A stretch of DNA of 64,000 nucleotides, from assembly GCA_013397795.1 (NCBI GenBank), contig VZTJ01000790.1, positions 124,314 through 188,313 on the forward strand. The letters are read 5' to 3'. Positions 51,738 to 64,000 of this stretch are shown piece by piece. The notes under the pieces were generated by a model. The model was given only the letters and a program-made list of their open reading frames with translations, did not search any database and had not been told where the DNA came from. Within the stretch, counting starts at the first letter, position 1; each line of letters starts with the position of its first letter. Source of the stretch: Orthonyx spaldingii. Its lineage: Eukaryota; Chordata; Aves; Passeriformes; Orthonychidae. A program made the translations under genes and the position numbers.

Positions 51738-53158
51738 GGGCTCCTCGGCAGAGGCTCCCAGGAAGCCGCCCTGAGGCCCTGCGTGTTGCTGGCCGTCCGA
51801 GGGGTCTCCCCGAGCGGTTTCGTGTAAGGCAGAGTGGAAAGGGGGCGATTGCTCGCTTCATTTTTTCCGGTTCCTTGGCAGCGTTTCCTCTTAGGTTTGC
51901 AGGACGATTTAGCTCATCTCGGAGGCATCCCCCTGCTCCCCCTTCCTACGGCTGACACATCAGTAACCGAAGTTAAGGGAAGCCGGGTGTCTCTTTAGAT
52001 CAATTTCTAACTCATGTTTTGCGTATTTATTGTCGTGGTATTTTCTTTGTCTCCTGTACGGTCCCCGTACCATCCCCCTTCTTCTCCTTGTGATCGCCCT
52101 GACAGTGCCAACCATGCTGCCTTCCTGCGCTTACGATCTTTTTCCCCTCAAAGTGATCTAGTCTATCTCCTCACTTCCCAGCTCTTTCGAGCCCTAAATT
52201 CCTTAGGCTTTGTGTGTTACTGAACAAGACCTAGAAGGTAAAAGCTAGTCTTGAGAGTCAGCTATTCTGTGCTTTTTTCACATTTCTATCACACAAAGAA
52301 TGAGATCTATCAGGAAGGCCAAATCTGAAGTGATTTTAGTTACGGGTGTTTGAACTTAAAGTACCAGGGCATAGGTATGCTTAGGCCAGAATTTGGAAAA
52401 CTGTTTGGTTTTTTATCCTTTTGGATATTTGCTGATCCTTGCTGCCTACCTGCTCTCTTGCTTGGTCAGCTCAAATTTGGTGTCAAGGGACCTTTCCCCA
52501 TCTTCATACAGAGCAGGGTTATGGGTCTTAGCTTCACCACACTCCTGTGGATGCTGAGTGAGGCCAAAACGCCTTGGTTCTGCAGGCAGGCCTGCACTAT
52601 GCTGTGTCTAGGTGTAGAGTAGAGTATATTTTAATTTGCAGCAGCAAGCCCCTGATCTTAGGAACCCCATGTGCACCTTATTCAAGCCAGGCCTTCTCCA
52701 CAGTAGGACCAAGTGGGAGCTGCCTTCATAGGAGCAGTGCCAGCTGAAAATTCCCCTGCTTCCAGCTCTGTTGACCCTTCCAACAGCACTAGCAAACCAG
52801 AACACAGACAAGTATGTTTCCCAGTAAACAGAAGTCATTTGCTCTTGCCTAAAAAAGGAGTGCGAGCATGAAACCACTTCTTAAATGCACAGAAATTGAC
52901 TTTGCTCATACTGATGTAGACTTCTAGTGAAATCAGTTTACAATAAAGTAAAGTAAATATGACTCAGAAACAAACTTTCTGTTTATACAGACAAAACATG
53001 ATTACCCATGTATTTTTGCATGTTTTCAAGATGTAGGATAGCTACCTTACACTTGCAAAACCTGTGGGATTTTTAATAACACAGAGAAAGCAGACACTCA
53101 AGCTTTGAACTTTCTGCTAATGCAAAGATACCCCTTACAGATCTCCTTTAAAGCTCAG

Positions 53159-53191
53159 GACCTACCAGTTCTTGCTAGACCTACCAGTTCT
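53159..53191. repeat. 14-bp direct repeat, period 19
   Basis: GACCTACCAGTTCT is present at 53159-53172 and 53178-53191, separated by 5 bases. Small local duplication upstream of CDK17. Confidence 0.85.
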
Positions 53192-53348
53192 CCTGATCTT
53201 TGAATGCTAACTAGATGATATATGTATTGTTTTATCGTATTCAATTTGAAGGCTATTTTGGGTATGTAGTAACATTATAAATGATAATGTGCAAGTTTAT
53301 TATATACATGCTTTATAAAACAAGTTTTTGAGACAGCACAGCAATGAC

Positions 53349-53378
53349 TGCAGCACGTCCCTTTATTGCAGCACGTCC
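53349..53378. repeat. 12-bp direct repeat, period 18
   Basis: TGCAGCACGTCC occurs at 53349-53360 and 53367-53378, separated by CTTTAT. Each copy holds a CACGT core and a CpG in an otherwise CpG-poor stretch. Confidence 0.85.
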
Positions 53379-55952
53379 AAGTAAATGCTGTTCCACATGT
53401 GAAGTACAGAGAGAAGGTGGATTGGAAGTTTATGAACCTGTGTTTTTAAATATTAAAAATCTCAGTAAAACATGTGTGTTTTACTTGATACATATTCATG
53501 TCTGCCATTGATACTTCTGTTATTACAGGAAAAGTAATTATGGCAAATAAAAGAAGAAACTAAAAAAAATGAGCAGTTAGGATGAGTCATCCAAGAAATA
53601 AGGGGTCAACACTCATTGCAGTGTAATTAGAGTATTTTAGGGTTTTCCACTTGTAATGGGGAGAATAATGAGTTGTTAAGAGGGAAGAGTTTGTAACATT
53701 ATAACACTTGATATCCATTTGGCCTTTGTATCTGCCACTACCTCATGACCTCAGATGAAGATTTTCACATCTGGGCAAAAGACAGTGCAGAAGGAAGACA
53801 GAGTGACAGACGTAAGTTTGAAATGTAGGCACTGGTTTTGATTAATTTATCCCATGGGTCTAGTTTTATAACTATAGCTATTGATTTGTTTTATTATTTA
53901 GTGGATTATGTAGCAATCAATCATATTTCCATCTAGCTAACCATGATTATTAATATTTTAAGCTAGTTTTAAGATGGATTGGTGGGTGAGTGCAATAGGT
54001 CTTCTCTGTAAGCCACCGAGAATGGAATACACCCAGGTTACATGGAATGAATTATTGCCACTGGACAATCTGATGAAATCTACATCAGCCATTAGAATAT
54101 AAATCCAGCAGTAGGAATACAGTTCTGTCAGGGGACTGAGATTTCCTGCTTTGAAAATGAACATATTGGCTTTACCTCTACATTTCTCCAACAAAAGTAT
54201 GTAGTTATTCTGTGACAATAAATGTATGGAAGTTCAATCAGTGGAGTTCACATAATGGTAGATGGAAACCCTACAGAAAAATATGCATTTTTAACACAAT
54301 GTATGTGAAAAGCAGTTACTTTCCTGCCAAGAGCCAAGCTCAGGATTCTATGTCACTGCATCAGGAGTCAGCAACCTCACAATCAGCCAGCAGTGTGGGA
54401 AAGCATTGTGCTAAACTACGAGGGGTGTGTTCATTTGCAGGGGAAAGACTGAAAGCCTTGGAGGTTATTAAAAGAGGAAATTATTTCCAAATACAATATT
54501 CTGTATTGAAATGCAGTTGTTTTTTTCTACTGGATGCGAAAAATTTCTGAAGAGTGCAATATCCTCTAACTAATTGTATCAAGGCTATTGTTCTCCTCAC
54601 AGCACAAGCTATTTATATATTAGTCTGTATAGTGCTCCTTTCTGTAATGATCGTCTTCCACCTATGCAAAACTTCAATCCATTTAAAGTAATCAAATTAA
54701 GATAGTTTCTTGCTTTCTTACACCAAGCTGATATTCATATAAAGTGTTTTCCACGTTACTTGGATTTAGTACAAGGCCTCTAGGCTAAAAACAGTACAAT
54801 TCTATTACCTCACTGGAAGACCAAACCCCTTCCTTTCTGGTGAATGGAAGCAGGAAGTAGTACCAGGAAGGAGGTCACCCTTTTAAGAAGCAAAAAGTGA
54901 TATACTTCTGCTAACAAGAGCTGTAGCCATTTATACCACGATTTCAGTAACTGGTAGCTGATCATTGTTTTAGTTGCACTGTGCTTTAGTTGTGTATATT
55001 TCACATAGAAACAGGGAAAGTTACTATTTGTTCTTGTAAACCTTGCTTTTGGCAAGCAGGAAAGAGTTCTCAAAGTGCAAATAGTGGGGTGTTCATTATC
55101 TACACTTGAGATTTTCATTTGGGTAGCTGTACAGGTGTTTGGAGACTGCTTAACTGCTGCAGAAATTACTAGAAGACTAAGCACATTAGCTGTGCTTAGT
55201 TCCTATCTCTATATTGTCATTTTTAGCATATAAATATTTGTAATACATGACATGACATACACATATGACATATCATTGTCACTGTTTTTTTCGTTTGTAT
55301 TGCTTAACCTTTTAGTTCCCATATGTAACTTCACAGTATCCTGTTACAATGCTACTTAAATATTGTTTCTCATTTCCTTACACCTTTTATCTCTAAATTT
55401 TGAAGAATATTTATCAGTCATGTAGATAATAATTTCTGTATCTTTATAATATTAGAATTGAGGCTTTTATTTACATCTGATATTTGTGGTATTTGAACAT
55501 ACAAAGTGTCTACTAGCTGTGTATATTTTTTGGATCTGGAGCATTGTTTTAGGGGGAAATGTAGTTTCATTGCTTGTTTTTTCTTGACTATTTTTTTCTC
55601 CAGATGGAGATTCCTCCAGCTAATGTAAATGAAATCTTTCCATTGACTTCAGCAAGAGTCAGCTTGGTCCTTGTAGAAGGAAGTTAATAGCATGGAGACA
55701 GATTCTTTTTGTACAGTTCTGCTTGGGTATGCAAACAAACACTAGACACTCCTTTATTTCTCTACTACTGCTCTGAAAGACAGGACATCCTGCTTTTCAA
55801 AACAAAAGATATTAAGCCTACTTCAACTAGGGCAATTACCATACTCAGATAGGAAATGGTGAGGTATTTTGTGCAGATTGTCTAAAAATGAGGTTTGTGC
55901 CATAGACAATGGATTGCTATAAAACTCTAGCCTAGTGAAAGATTTTTTATTC

Positions 55953-55968
55953 TTTTTTTTTTTTTTTT
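55953..55968. repeat. T16 homopolymer
   Basis: Sixteen T after GATTTTTTATTC, in the region upstream of CDK17. No element was recognised beside it. Confidence 0.9.
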
Positions 55969-58900
55969 AATATTTTGTTTACATTTTGTGTTGGAGACTA
56001 AAACTGGTGAAAAGGATTTGAGCAAAAGAATGAAGATCTGCAGGTAATGACAACTGGTCACTTGTCTGCTGCTTGTCCCTTTCAGGTACCATTCAGGGAT
56101 ACACTTTTCTCTTTATGAAACAAATCTGAAATGGCAGGGGAAGAGGCTTCTCTTCTTCTCTGTTTCTTTCATGCAGGTTCAATGTCTCAGACAGAATAGC
56201 AAGCATCTCTTTCTCTTCTTCATGGCAAGTAAATTGCTTCATAGAAATTTGCAGTCATTATTCACTGAATTGATTAGAAATGCCATCAGTAAGTCTCAGA
56301 ACGTTTGTATCATTGCCAATTTGAACTACTTAGTGGATTTGAAATTAAAGCACAAAATACACAGAGACTCCTGCAGTTACAAAACTATAGGTGTCAAACA
56401 TCTTGTTTTTTCCTTATTGTAATGGTTGCTCTCTCCAGAGTGTTTCAGGACTTAAATGAAATTGCTTTCAGTCATGACAGCTGGTTATTTTCCTGTAATC
56501 CTGTTACATAAAACTTAAGTTTGTTCTACCAAAGATGGTATCTGTTCCAGTGAAGATGAAACCAGATCATTCTCAAATTTCTCTTTTTAATGCTGGACAG
56601 GAAGATGTAGAGAGACATGGAACGGGAATAAAAGAAGTGGGACCAGAGCTAATATCTGATGTAGAGAATATGAAGAGTATGAGAATAGGCACATGAAAAT
56701 GGAACCAGTGTGCATAGTGAATGCTGGAAATAAAATGAGACACGGGAAATCTGAGGACAGAATGAAGTGGGCTGAGAGAAACATAGGCTACCTCAGCAAG
56801 AACTGAGTACTGCACATTGTTCTGTATGCCACAGGTCAAGGGTATGTGATATATTGTTCATGTGCAGAGACTTTCTTATATATATTTTAGAGATCCCTGT
56901 GCATACTCAGATCAACTACACTTTGGAGTTTTTTGTGCACTGGCAGCTGGATGGCTGACTGCTTTGAAATTTATAATGGCAGCTTTTGAGACATCAGTAG
57001 GAGATAGCCTTTGCAAAACAAGCACCACAGATAGAGAAGGGGGACAGGAGGAGAGCTGGCATGGATGCAAGACAATGCAAGAGAGAAGAAGGAAAATGAA
57101 TGCAGGAAATTAGGAAGTAAGTAGATGTAGGGCTTTATCTGTCCGTCTAGGCCAAAGGCTTTTACCATCTTATAATCTTAACAATGCTAACTATGCAGGG
57201 GAGATAGGTAGAAATAAGATGTTATTTTTTAACTGCCCCAGCTAGTTGCCCTGCCCTTCTGCAGAAAGTTGTTACACCCTGAGGGAGAGGAGACAGAATC
57301 ATACCTATTTCCCTGCATAGTGTGGCAATTAGCCTTAACCACCAGTGAGGACATAGAGGCAGCTGAGTCAGATGCCTACAGTTTCTTCTGCCACACCTCC
57401 TAGGGATGGTACCCTCTGGCACATGGGAGGAACAAAGTGCTGAGGTCTGTAATAATTTTTTTAATTAGCACAGCCAGATCAGTCAGGCTTTTCTTAACTA
57501 ATTTTTGCTCTCCTATGAATCCTCCTGCTTTAGGCAGCCATGTGTATATTTATATGTTGGTGCTAGATTTGGAAGACTCCATCCAAGTGAGGGAGAAAAA
57601 AGGGTGGCATAAACCCAGAAGAATATAGATGGCAGCTTCTATCTGCTCATTGAAGGAATTGCTCCTCTTAAGTGCCAGTGAGAAATTTTACATAGCTACA
57701 TGTACATTTAAGGTTGAACAAGACAATTGACTAAACTGATATGTAACCTGCAGAATATTTCTGACACTGAAAATACCAAAGTGCATCTTCAAATGAGATT
57801 AATAATTTCTAGAGATGTAAAGATTAAAAAAAGAAGAGGTCACTCATAGATTCCAATTGATTTAAGTGTGGAATTCCTCACCAATTTCTTTTTGAGTAGC
57901 TGCTTGCTTTGCCAAATCACTGATTGATCAACTAAACTACTCTCTAAGTCAAGCATAGCATTTTGCAAGGTCTGTTTCAGCACAGTATAAAATAATTAGA
58001 GCTATAAACAAAAAGGAAGCAGGAATGCCACAATCTCCCACATATCTATTAGTTGTCATCTGTAGAGTCTAGCTGTTACGCAGCAGAAGCATGTTAAAAT
58101 TAAAGGGTAATCTTAATTTAACGTACTTATTTTACCATTCTTCTTTTCAAAGCTCTTTTGTTCACTGCACAACATGGCATACTCCTGGTCATGCAGATAC
58201 TTATACTCCACAGTAAATTGCTGCACAATTATACTTACCTTCTAAAAACAAACAAAAATTCAGTTGGAGTTTTTTTAGCCACTACATGCATGGCTTTAGA
58301 GTTAGTTAAGTATTTTGCAGGACAGGTAGTAATTTATATCAGTTTATAGATCATACAGAATTTAGAATAAATGTCTACTAGAAATTAAAAAAAAAAAAAA
58401 GAGGAGGTAACTATGTATCTGAAATTCTATATTGATGTGATTTCATATCATTAGCCTTCTAATGCAATACTTTGTTTTGAAAAATTAATTTACCTTTTTT
58501 ATAATTCATCAAAACAGTTTATTTTGCCCACCAATAAGCTCTCCATAGAAACAGTTGTATCTTAGTAACATACTAAGAATAGAGTTCAGGGAATACACTG
58601 CATCTGTATATACTGCCCTTAATGAGACATTTGTAGTTGTTATAAGGGAAGGTGAGGGTTTTCTCTCTGCAGTTGTAGCAAGCACAGCACTGCAATACAA
58701 CGTCGTGGTGCTTCCTAGGTTGATCTCCTTACGCATGAGATAGAGGCCACTTCTGCCCCTTATTCCCTGCCCTTCATAGGAGCATATCAGCTCCTATGTC
58801 AAACAGCTATCCCTTCCAGCTGGGGGGTTGTTTTTTGGTTTTGTTTTAATTGGATGCTAGTTGATGAACTACGTGAACACTTCTTGCTTTTGGCCCTTAT

Positions 58901-60983
58901 CAGCTGAATTCAAAACTGTTTTTACTACTGCCCCCATTTGGTTTTTTTTAATCCCAGGTATTTCTACATAGAAAAATCTTTAAAATTGTGTTGCTAGTAT
59001 CACCTTGTGTGGATCTGTAGCTGCTCTGTAAGGCACTACTTTTCTAGACTCCAGGTGACCCTAGCTTTACCAGCTCTCTCATTGTTTTGCCTCTCTCCTT
59101 TCTGCTCTTCCATGCTTGCTGTAGGGCACCTGTTTGTCCTCTGGCACCTTTGTTCTCTCTGTCCCTCAGCAAGCTGAAGTGATCCAAGGGAACAGTTACG
59201 ATGACATTTGAGCTGCTCTGCAGCAATGTGTTGATATTTACACTGAGCTGATTATTAGCAAGTTGAGCATATGACTACACTGTAAAATCTACTAAGTTTA
59301 ACCAGTGCTTCAGGGGAAAATAAGCAGGAAGTAGAGTGATGCAGCAGCTGTGTGTCCCTCCTTACATGATTGGTGGGGACTGTGCCATTAATTTATCTGA
59401 GTAGAAGGGGATGAGGTGTGCTTTTCAGCTGATTCTTACACTGCTTTGTAGTTGTTATTTGCTGCATATTGCCTGCCTTGACTGGTATTCTTCTCTGCTT
59501 CAAAATAAACCAGGCCATATAACACTAGGGTAGAGTGGAGGGTGTCCTAACCCTAGCCCTCCACAAGAAGCTTTTAAGTTGTCAAGCAACAGAACATCCC
59601 ATCCTGGATTTTGATTAAGGAAAAGAGTAGTTACCAGCTTTGGTATCAGACGCAGACTAACTGAGGGAATGAAGGCAGAGGCAAGATATCTCTTGTTTCA
59701 GCACACACTTATTAAAAGAATATGTCTGGAGGCAAAAAAGAGGCCCAGGAACCTGGAGAAACCAGACAGATTTAACAAGAATTTCTCTTACCCTCTGAGT
59801 GGAGAGAATGAGGCAGAGGGAAAGCATCTAGCTGAAACATGGTTTTAGAAATTTTGTGTTTGTGTAGTTAATCTAAATTTGCAGCAGGAGCAAGTGAGCT
59901 ATTTCAGAATAAGAAATGGGGACACTGGGAGGGGTCTTTTTTGTTTCAAGGAAATGTTAGGGTCCTGTGAACTGCCAGTGATGTTTTAGGAGGCTGAGGT
60001 ATAAAAAAAAATGCAGCAGAGCTTTGGAAGTCATGGGGACTTTGACACCCCTCTCTACCAACCTATGTATGCCCACCTAGCCCTAGAGACACTCTTTTCT
60101 CCCTTCTCTTTGGCAATGGCATCTCCATGCTCATGTCTCAGGCAGCTGTTGGTCCTCACTCCACAGCCTGCATCATACCTGTAGCCACAGGTCACTTCCT
60201 GTACTTTCCACGTGGGTGGTAACAGGGCAGGCCAGGGACCTTTTCCAACATGAGAATGGATGTGGGAAAAGGAATAAAACAGAGCGCTGATAGAAGAGCA
60301 GGAAGGCCTGCAGTGATATTGAAAGGTGGTCTATATGGAGGGAAGGGATTCAGCCTAAAGCAGCTGATCTTCTCTCCTAGGCCCTAGCAGAACGTGCAGA
60401 TTGCTCCCTCATCAGCTGTCAAAAAAGGCTGTGTCTACATTAGCAATTAGTTTCAAAGCAACAGTGCAGTTTGAAGGAAAATCTTGTCATTGTCTCCACT
60501 TACCATGTGTTGTTTCAGTTCTCAAAGTGGTTTTGGTGCATACAAACCAAATTCCTTCAGGAAGAAATGAAAACTGAAGCTCTGCTTCAAATCTGCTCCA
60601 CATGCACCCTAGTGCTAATGGGGACAAGACGTTCCAAAATAGCGTGTGAGCTGCATCATCACAAGGTCCTCTAGCACATACCTAACACTTCTTCTCAGAA
60701 TGCTTTGAAACACATGTGTAGCGGAGGTGTTTGGCTCCAGTGACCAGGCTAAATATAATCCAGAATAAACACATATCATGGAAAAATGAGGTGCCTTAGT
60801 ATCAACTATTTCATTCTACCAATCCAGTCCTTATGTGCTGTATTACTTTCTCCTGAAAATACTGCTTACTTTTCCTGTACCTTGAGCTGGCTTTGGGAAA
60901 TGCCAAATCTAACCTAAAAATGTACCTAGAATATTTCTTGTATCTGATAAGGGGAATGCCCACACAGTTTAATTATATATGTA

Positions 60984-61030
60984 AGCTCTTTAATCACTAA
61001 AGACAGCTCTTTAATCACTATTAAAGAGCT
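60984..61030. repeat. 16-bp direct repeat leading into an 11-bp inverted repeat
   Basis: AGCTCTTTAATCACTA occurs at 60984-60999 and 61005-61020. The second copy runs into ATTAAAGAGCT, giving AGCTCTTTAAT-CACT-ATTAAAGAGCT (61005-61030), a perfect 11-bp hairpin with a 4-nt loop. Confidence 0.93.
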
Positions 61031-64000
61031 AATGTTGCTCATCTTATCTTGAATGAAAGACATAAAGCAAAACCTGCCAGCAATCCCAATAGTAAGTATG
61101 CTGGTACTGTAGCCAAGAATACAGGGAGAGCTGTGGAATTGTACCCTGGGGTAGGTAAAGGCACTCAGGCTGAAAACTGCACTCAGTAAGATGCCTACTC
61201 ACCAAGACAAAAAAAGGCAGATATAGCTGGGCGAATAACTGTGACAATATCATTCTCTTCTGAATGGATGCTACTATGTGCTTGCTATGAGGGTAGAAGA
61301 AACCAAGCAGTGCTTAAGCCGGAATGGTGAAAAGATGTAACAGTCTATATTTACCAATATAATTACAAAATTATATAAATTTTTAACTGTTGTATTGTCC
61401 TTTTTTTTTTCACTTTTCCTATGATTTTCATTTATTTATGAGCTTCTTTATTTGCATAGCTCAGTGGCAGCACTGATGTAAGTGTCTGCAAGTACCGGGT
61501 GCTCTGTGCTGCTATTGTCACTTAGAGTCAAGATTTAGTTACAGCTGCTCCCAGGAGCCATAATGTGCCCTCATCCCTCACATATCCTACTGTGAATTGA
61601 AAACATGTTCTAACAAAATGTTATGAAAGGACATGCAAGATTACAAAGACATTTTTTCATATGGAAAATTTTAGCGTTCTTTAAGAATTTGTAATTTGTA
61701 CAGTTTAATCTTTTTTTCTTGCCATGTCAGATAAACCTAGACATTCTGCTCTCAGATGATAGCACATTTGGAGATATGAGAGAAACAGGGAGCTGCTGGA
61801 ACATATTGCAGAAGCCTAAAGCACTTAGCAACAGAGAAAGTGTGGGCTGCAGCGACAGAAGCCGGAATGTGGAAACAAGTGACATCGAGGCGGCTGTTTG
61901 GGAAAGAAGAGCTTTTGCTTTGTTTATAATTTCAGTAATTCTAAAGAACTTGGCAGTGTGGGAGGTCACTGCAGTCTCTGACTCTGCACATATTCTTTTA
62001 TGTGTGACTGTTTTTCAAATGCCTATGATAATTATTACCAAGAGTGCTGGATGTTCTAATTTCCTTTTGTATTTCCTGTTTCTCAAAAACTAGGGAAGTA
62101 AAATTAAGATATTTGTTTTGCTTCAGTTTATCCTGTTAAGACATACTCATGTGGCAGATGTTGTGAAGAGTTTTTTAAATGATAGTGATAATGTCTTCTG
62201 GAATGATACAATTATTTACCATGATGCTTTTTAGTGCTTTGCACTAGAACATCCTGATAGGGTGCACTAATGATGGATGTCAAATAACTACTGAAGAGAA
62301 GATGCTTGAGGTGCTGAGCAGGATGAATTGAGTTGAGATAAAAATGTTTCTGATATCACAGTGACTTTTACAAGGGCATTCAGAAATCAGTGTGTTTGTA
62401 AGTTCTGCAGGTCCTACTGAGGTAGAAATGATCTGGAGAACTTTACTCACCACTTGCTGGGGACTGTTTTACTGAATGCATATGCACTTGCAAATGCAAA
62501 AATCTCCTTTCCTCCGAAAAGTTATTGTGCACATTAAATGCAGGGGCTGCACAGCTCTAGGGTTGAAAAAAAAAAGGCCTTAGGCTATATAGGACACTTA
62601 AGGAATTTGGAAACCTTACCATAATTGTTACATTTTGTATTTAATGAGGGTTGAACTAGCCATTAGCTTGTATTTTCTTTTTCCTCTCTATAAATGTCTC
62701 TTGTGGTTTGCATTATTCAGTAATCTAATTGTGTCTACTTTTGAGGTATTACCTCTTGAAAATAACAGTCAAAGCAAACGGTCGAGATGTACTAAATTGT
62801 TATAATAGACATGCTACAGAAATGGATAGACCAAAGAAAACCTAAGGAATAAATTTATGTATAATAATGATGCCTGAGGAACTATTAGTATTGAAGTCTA
62901 ACAAATTTATCTGCTCACTGAATAGTACAGTGTTGAATAGCTTCAGGCGACTGTTGATATTCTTTAACTCCACAGGTGACCTGTCATTGGGTAACTGGCC
63001 TTTTAAAGGGAATTGGATTCAGCCTAACTACTGATCAATGGTTTACTTCCAAAATGCTACAGTAATTTCAGTTATTAAAGTGCAGTAATCACCTCACGTT
63101 AGATGGCAAAATTTGAAAAAAAATAGAAAAATAAAATAAAACAAAATTAAATTTAAAAATTACACAAAATGGAGTCACCATGCCAAAGCTGGGTAATAAA
63201 TGTATTACTGAGAAAGTTAATAAAATGCAGAGACATCCCTAGGCTGTAAGAGAAGTGTAGTGTAGGTGTTATCAAATCATTCATGCTCCAACAGGGTGAA
63301 CCTGAAAAGTCATCCCATGACACTTCTGAACAGCAACATCTGCAGGCCTTCCAAAACACTCTGGGACCACTTACACCTCACTTATGGAGAGAAGATCATT
63401 TTGGTCTGAACCTCCCTAGGTCCCTTGGCTTAGGCACAACCCTGAAAATATGTTCCACCATTTGTAGCCTCAGGGCAAAACACTTTTCCTTGAGGAAGTT
63501 TCCCACAGCTCCCTGTCTGCAAACTTCTCAGGGACTAAGCGCCAGACTGTCTCTCCACATTTTAATGTCTCACTTCTATATTAATAGCTACAGAGTCCCA
63601 GGGAGGAAGTATCACCTGTTGAAGAAGTTTAAAGACCTGAAATTCCAGCACCATTGCTAAAATATATGCCTTGACCTACCCCCACTTAATGTTTTTCCTT
63701 TCTTCTTGCTTTCTTCTTCTATTGCTCTCAGCTACTGCCTTTCTGTTATTATAAGTATGACCATTACCTCTTTAGCTCAGATCTCTGTTGTACCCAGCAT
63801 ACATAATTGCCACCATCAACCCTGAATTCTCTGACTCAGAAAATGTAAGTCAGAGGCTTGAGGGAGCTCCACCTGCACTGCAGAGCTCCGCCAGGGCCCC
63901 TCACCTTCCCGTTCAGCACTCCTACTCTCTGCCTTCTGTTCCAGTTACTGCTCCAAAGAACAGCTTAGATAATGGAAACTGTCGGAGCAGTAAGGTTAGC

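Larger units (their letters stand above)
50500..51955 (-). promoter_or_regulatory. CDK17: CpG island: inferred CDK17 promoter and exon 1
   Basis: GC and CpG content jump sharply from the AT-rich flanks at about 50.5 kb and fall again at about 51.96 kb. Long runs of CCCCG, GCGCGG and CGGCGG surround an assembly gap. The island is on the upstream side of CDK17 exon 2, and that exon needs a non-coding first exon, so this is the most likely start region. Left of the gap plus-strand C exceeds G; right of the gap G exceeds C. That pattern places the start site near the gap, with a possible divergent transcript rightward. No TATA box stands out. The exact start and the exon 1 sequence are not visible. 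Confidence 0.88.
51956..64000. other. Region upstream of CDK17, no gene recognised
   Basis: The sequence returns to AT-rich composition after the CpG island. I found no open frame with a recognisable domain, no CR1 copy and no RNA gene. Frames of up to 125 codons (for example 61719-62093 and 63283-63660, both plus) have no recognisable motif and lie in ordinary-looking non-coding DNA. A divergent non-coding transcript from the CpG island or distal enhancers could lie here. In mammals CFAP54 is the neighbour on this side; its first exon may be beyond 64 kb. Confidence 0.6.

Noticed and set aside
50333..51955. Open frames of 389, 409 and 521 codons on both strands
   Set aside because: They run through the 428-base gap, where N reads as open, and through GC-rich sequence where stop codons are rare. 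No domain is visible.
61719..62093. 124-codon plus-strand open frame
   Set aside because: No family resemblance. The hydrophobic end (LFIISVILKN) is typical of T-rich DNA read in frame.
63283..63660. 125-codon plus-strand open frame near the right edge
   Set aside because: No recognisable motif or splice structure. It is long for chance, but one such frame in 64 kb of six frames is not surprising.
63900..64000. Exon-like piece near the right edge (TTCTGTTCCAG acceptor, CAGTAAGG donor)
   Set aside because: The signals are short and the piece between them has a stop in some frames. No link to CFAP54 or any other gene could be made.
1..64000. tRNA, rRNA, CRISPR array or prokaryotic operon features
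   Set aside because: None seen. The direct repeats are two-copy local duplications without a spacer array, and the sequence is vertebrate intron.

Overview
This is a piece of a vertebrate nuclear genome, almost certainly from a bird. It is AT-rich, repeat-poor DNA with interrupted genes. Three 5'-truncated CR1 LINE fragments carry the 3' tails typical of avian CR1, ending in ATTCTATG-like octamers next to a 'TTTGGGTTGGAAG' motif. The one recognisable protein-coding exon matches the N-terminus of CDK17 (PCTAIRE-2) and reads on the minus strand. No bacterial, plasmid or viral gene is visible.

Layout. Positions 1-12852 are the start of a minus-strand intron that continues beyond the left edge. 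Positions 12853-13001 are CDK17 exon 2: a short end of the 5' UTR, the ATG at 12970, 39 codons, and a phase-1 donor. From 13002 to about 50.66-50.94 kb lies a first intron of roughly 38 kb. It holds the three CR1 fragments (about 23.0, 25.5 and 30.6 kb), short tandem duplications and A/T- or AAAC/TTTG-rich simple repeats. At about 50.50-51.96 kb is a strong CpG island, the inferred CDK17 promoter and first exon, broken by a 428-base assembly gap (50995-51422). From 51.96 kb to 64 kb is the region upstream of CDK17, where I recognise no gene. In mammals the next gene on that side is CFAP54, transcribed the other way; no exon of it was recognised here.

How it works together. Transcription should begin in the CpG island, probably inside or next to the gap. 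It runs leftward through a non-coding exon 1, splices over about 38 kb to exon 2, and then continues off the left edge to the exons for the rest of the regulatory N-terminus and the kinase domain. G-over-C bias switches strand across the gap, which is the pattern expected around a bidirectional CpG-island start site.

Limits. Almost all open reading frames of 60-130 codons here look like chance frames in AT-rich non-coding DNA or pieces of CR1. No undescribed biological system could be supported. The most useful leads are the gap over the promoter, the skew switch, a small exon-like plus-strand segment at 28959-29033 inside the intron, and a perfect 14-bp hairpin at 28303-28342.
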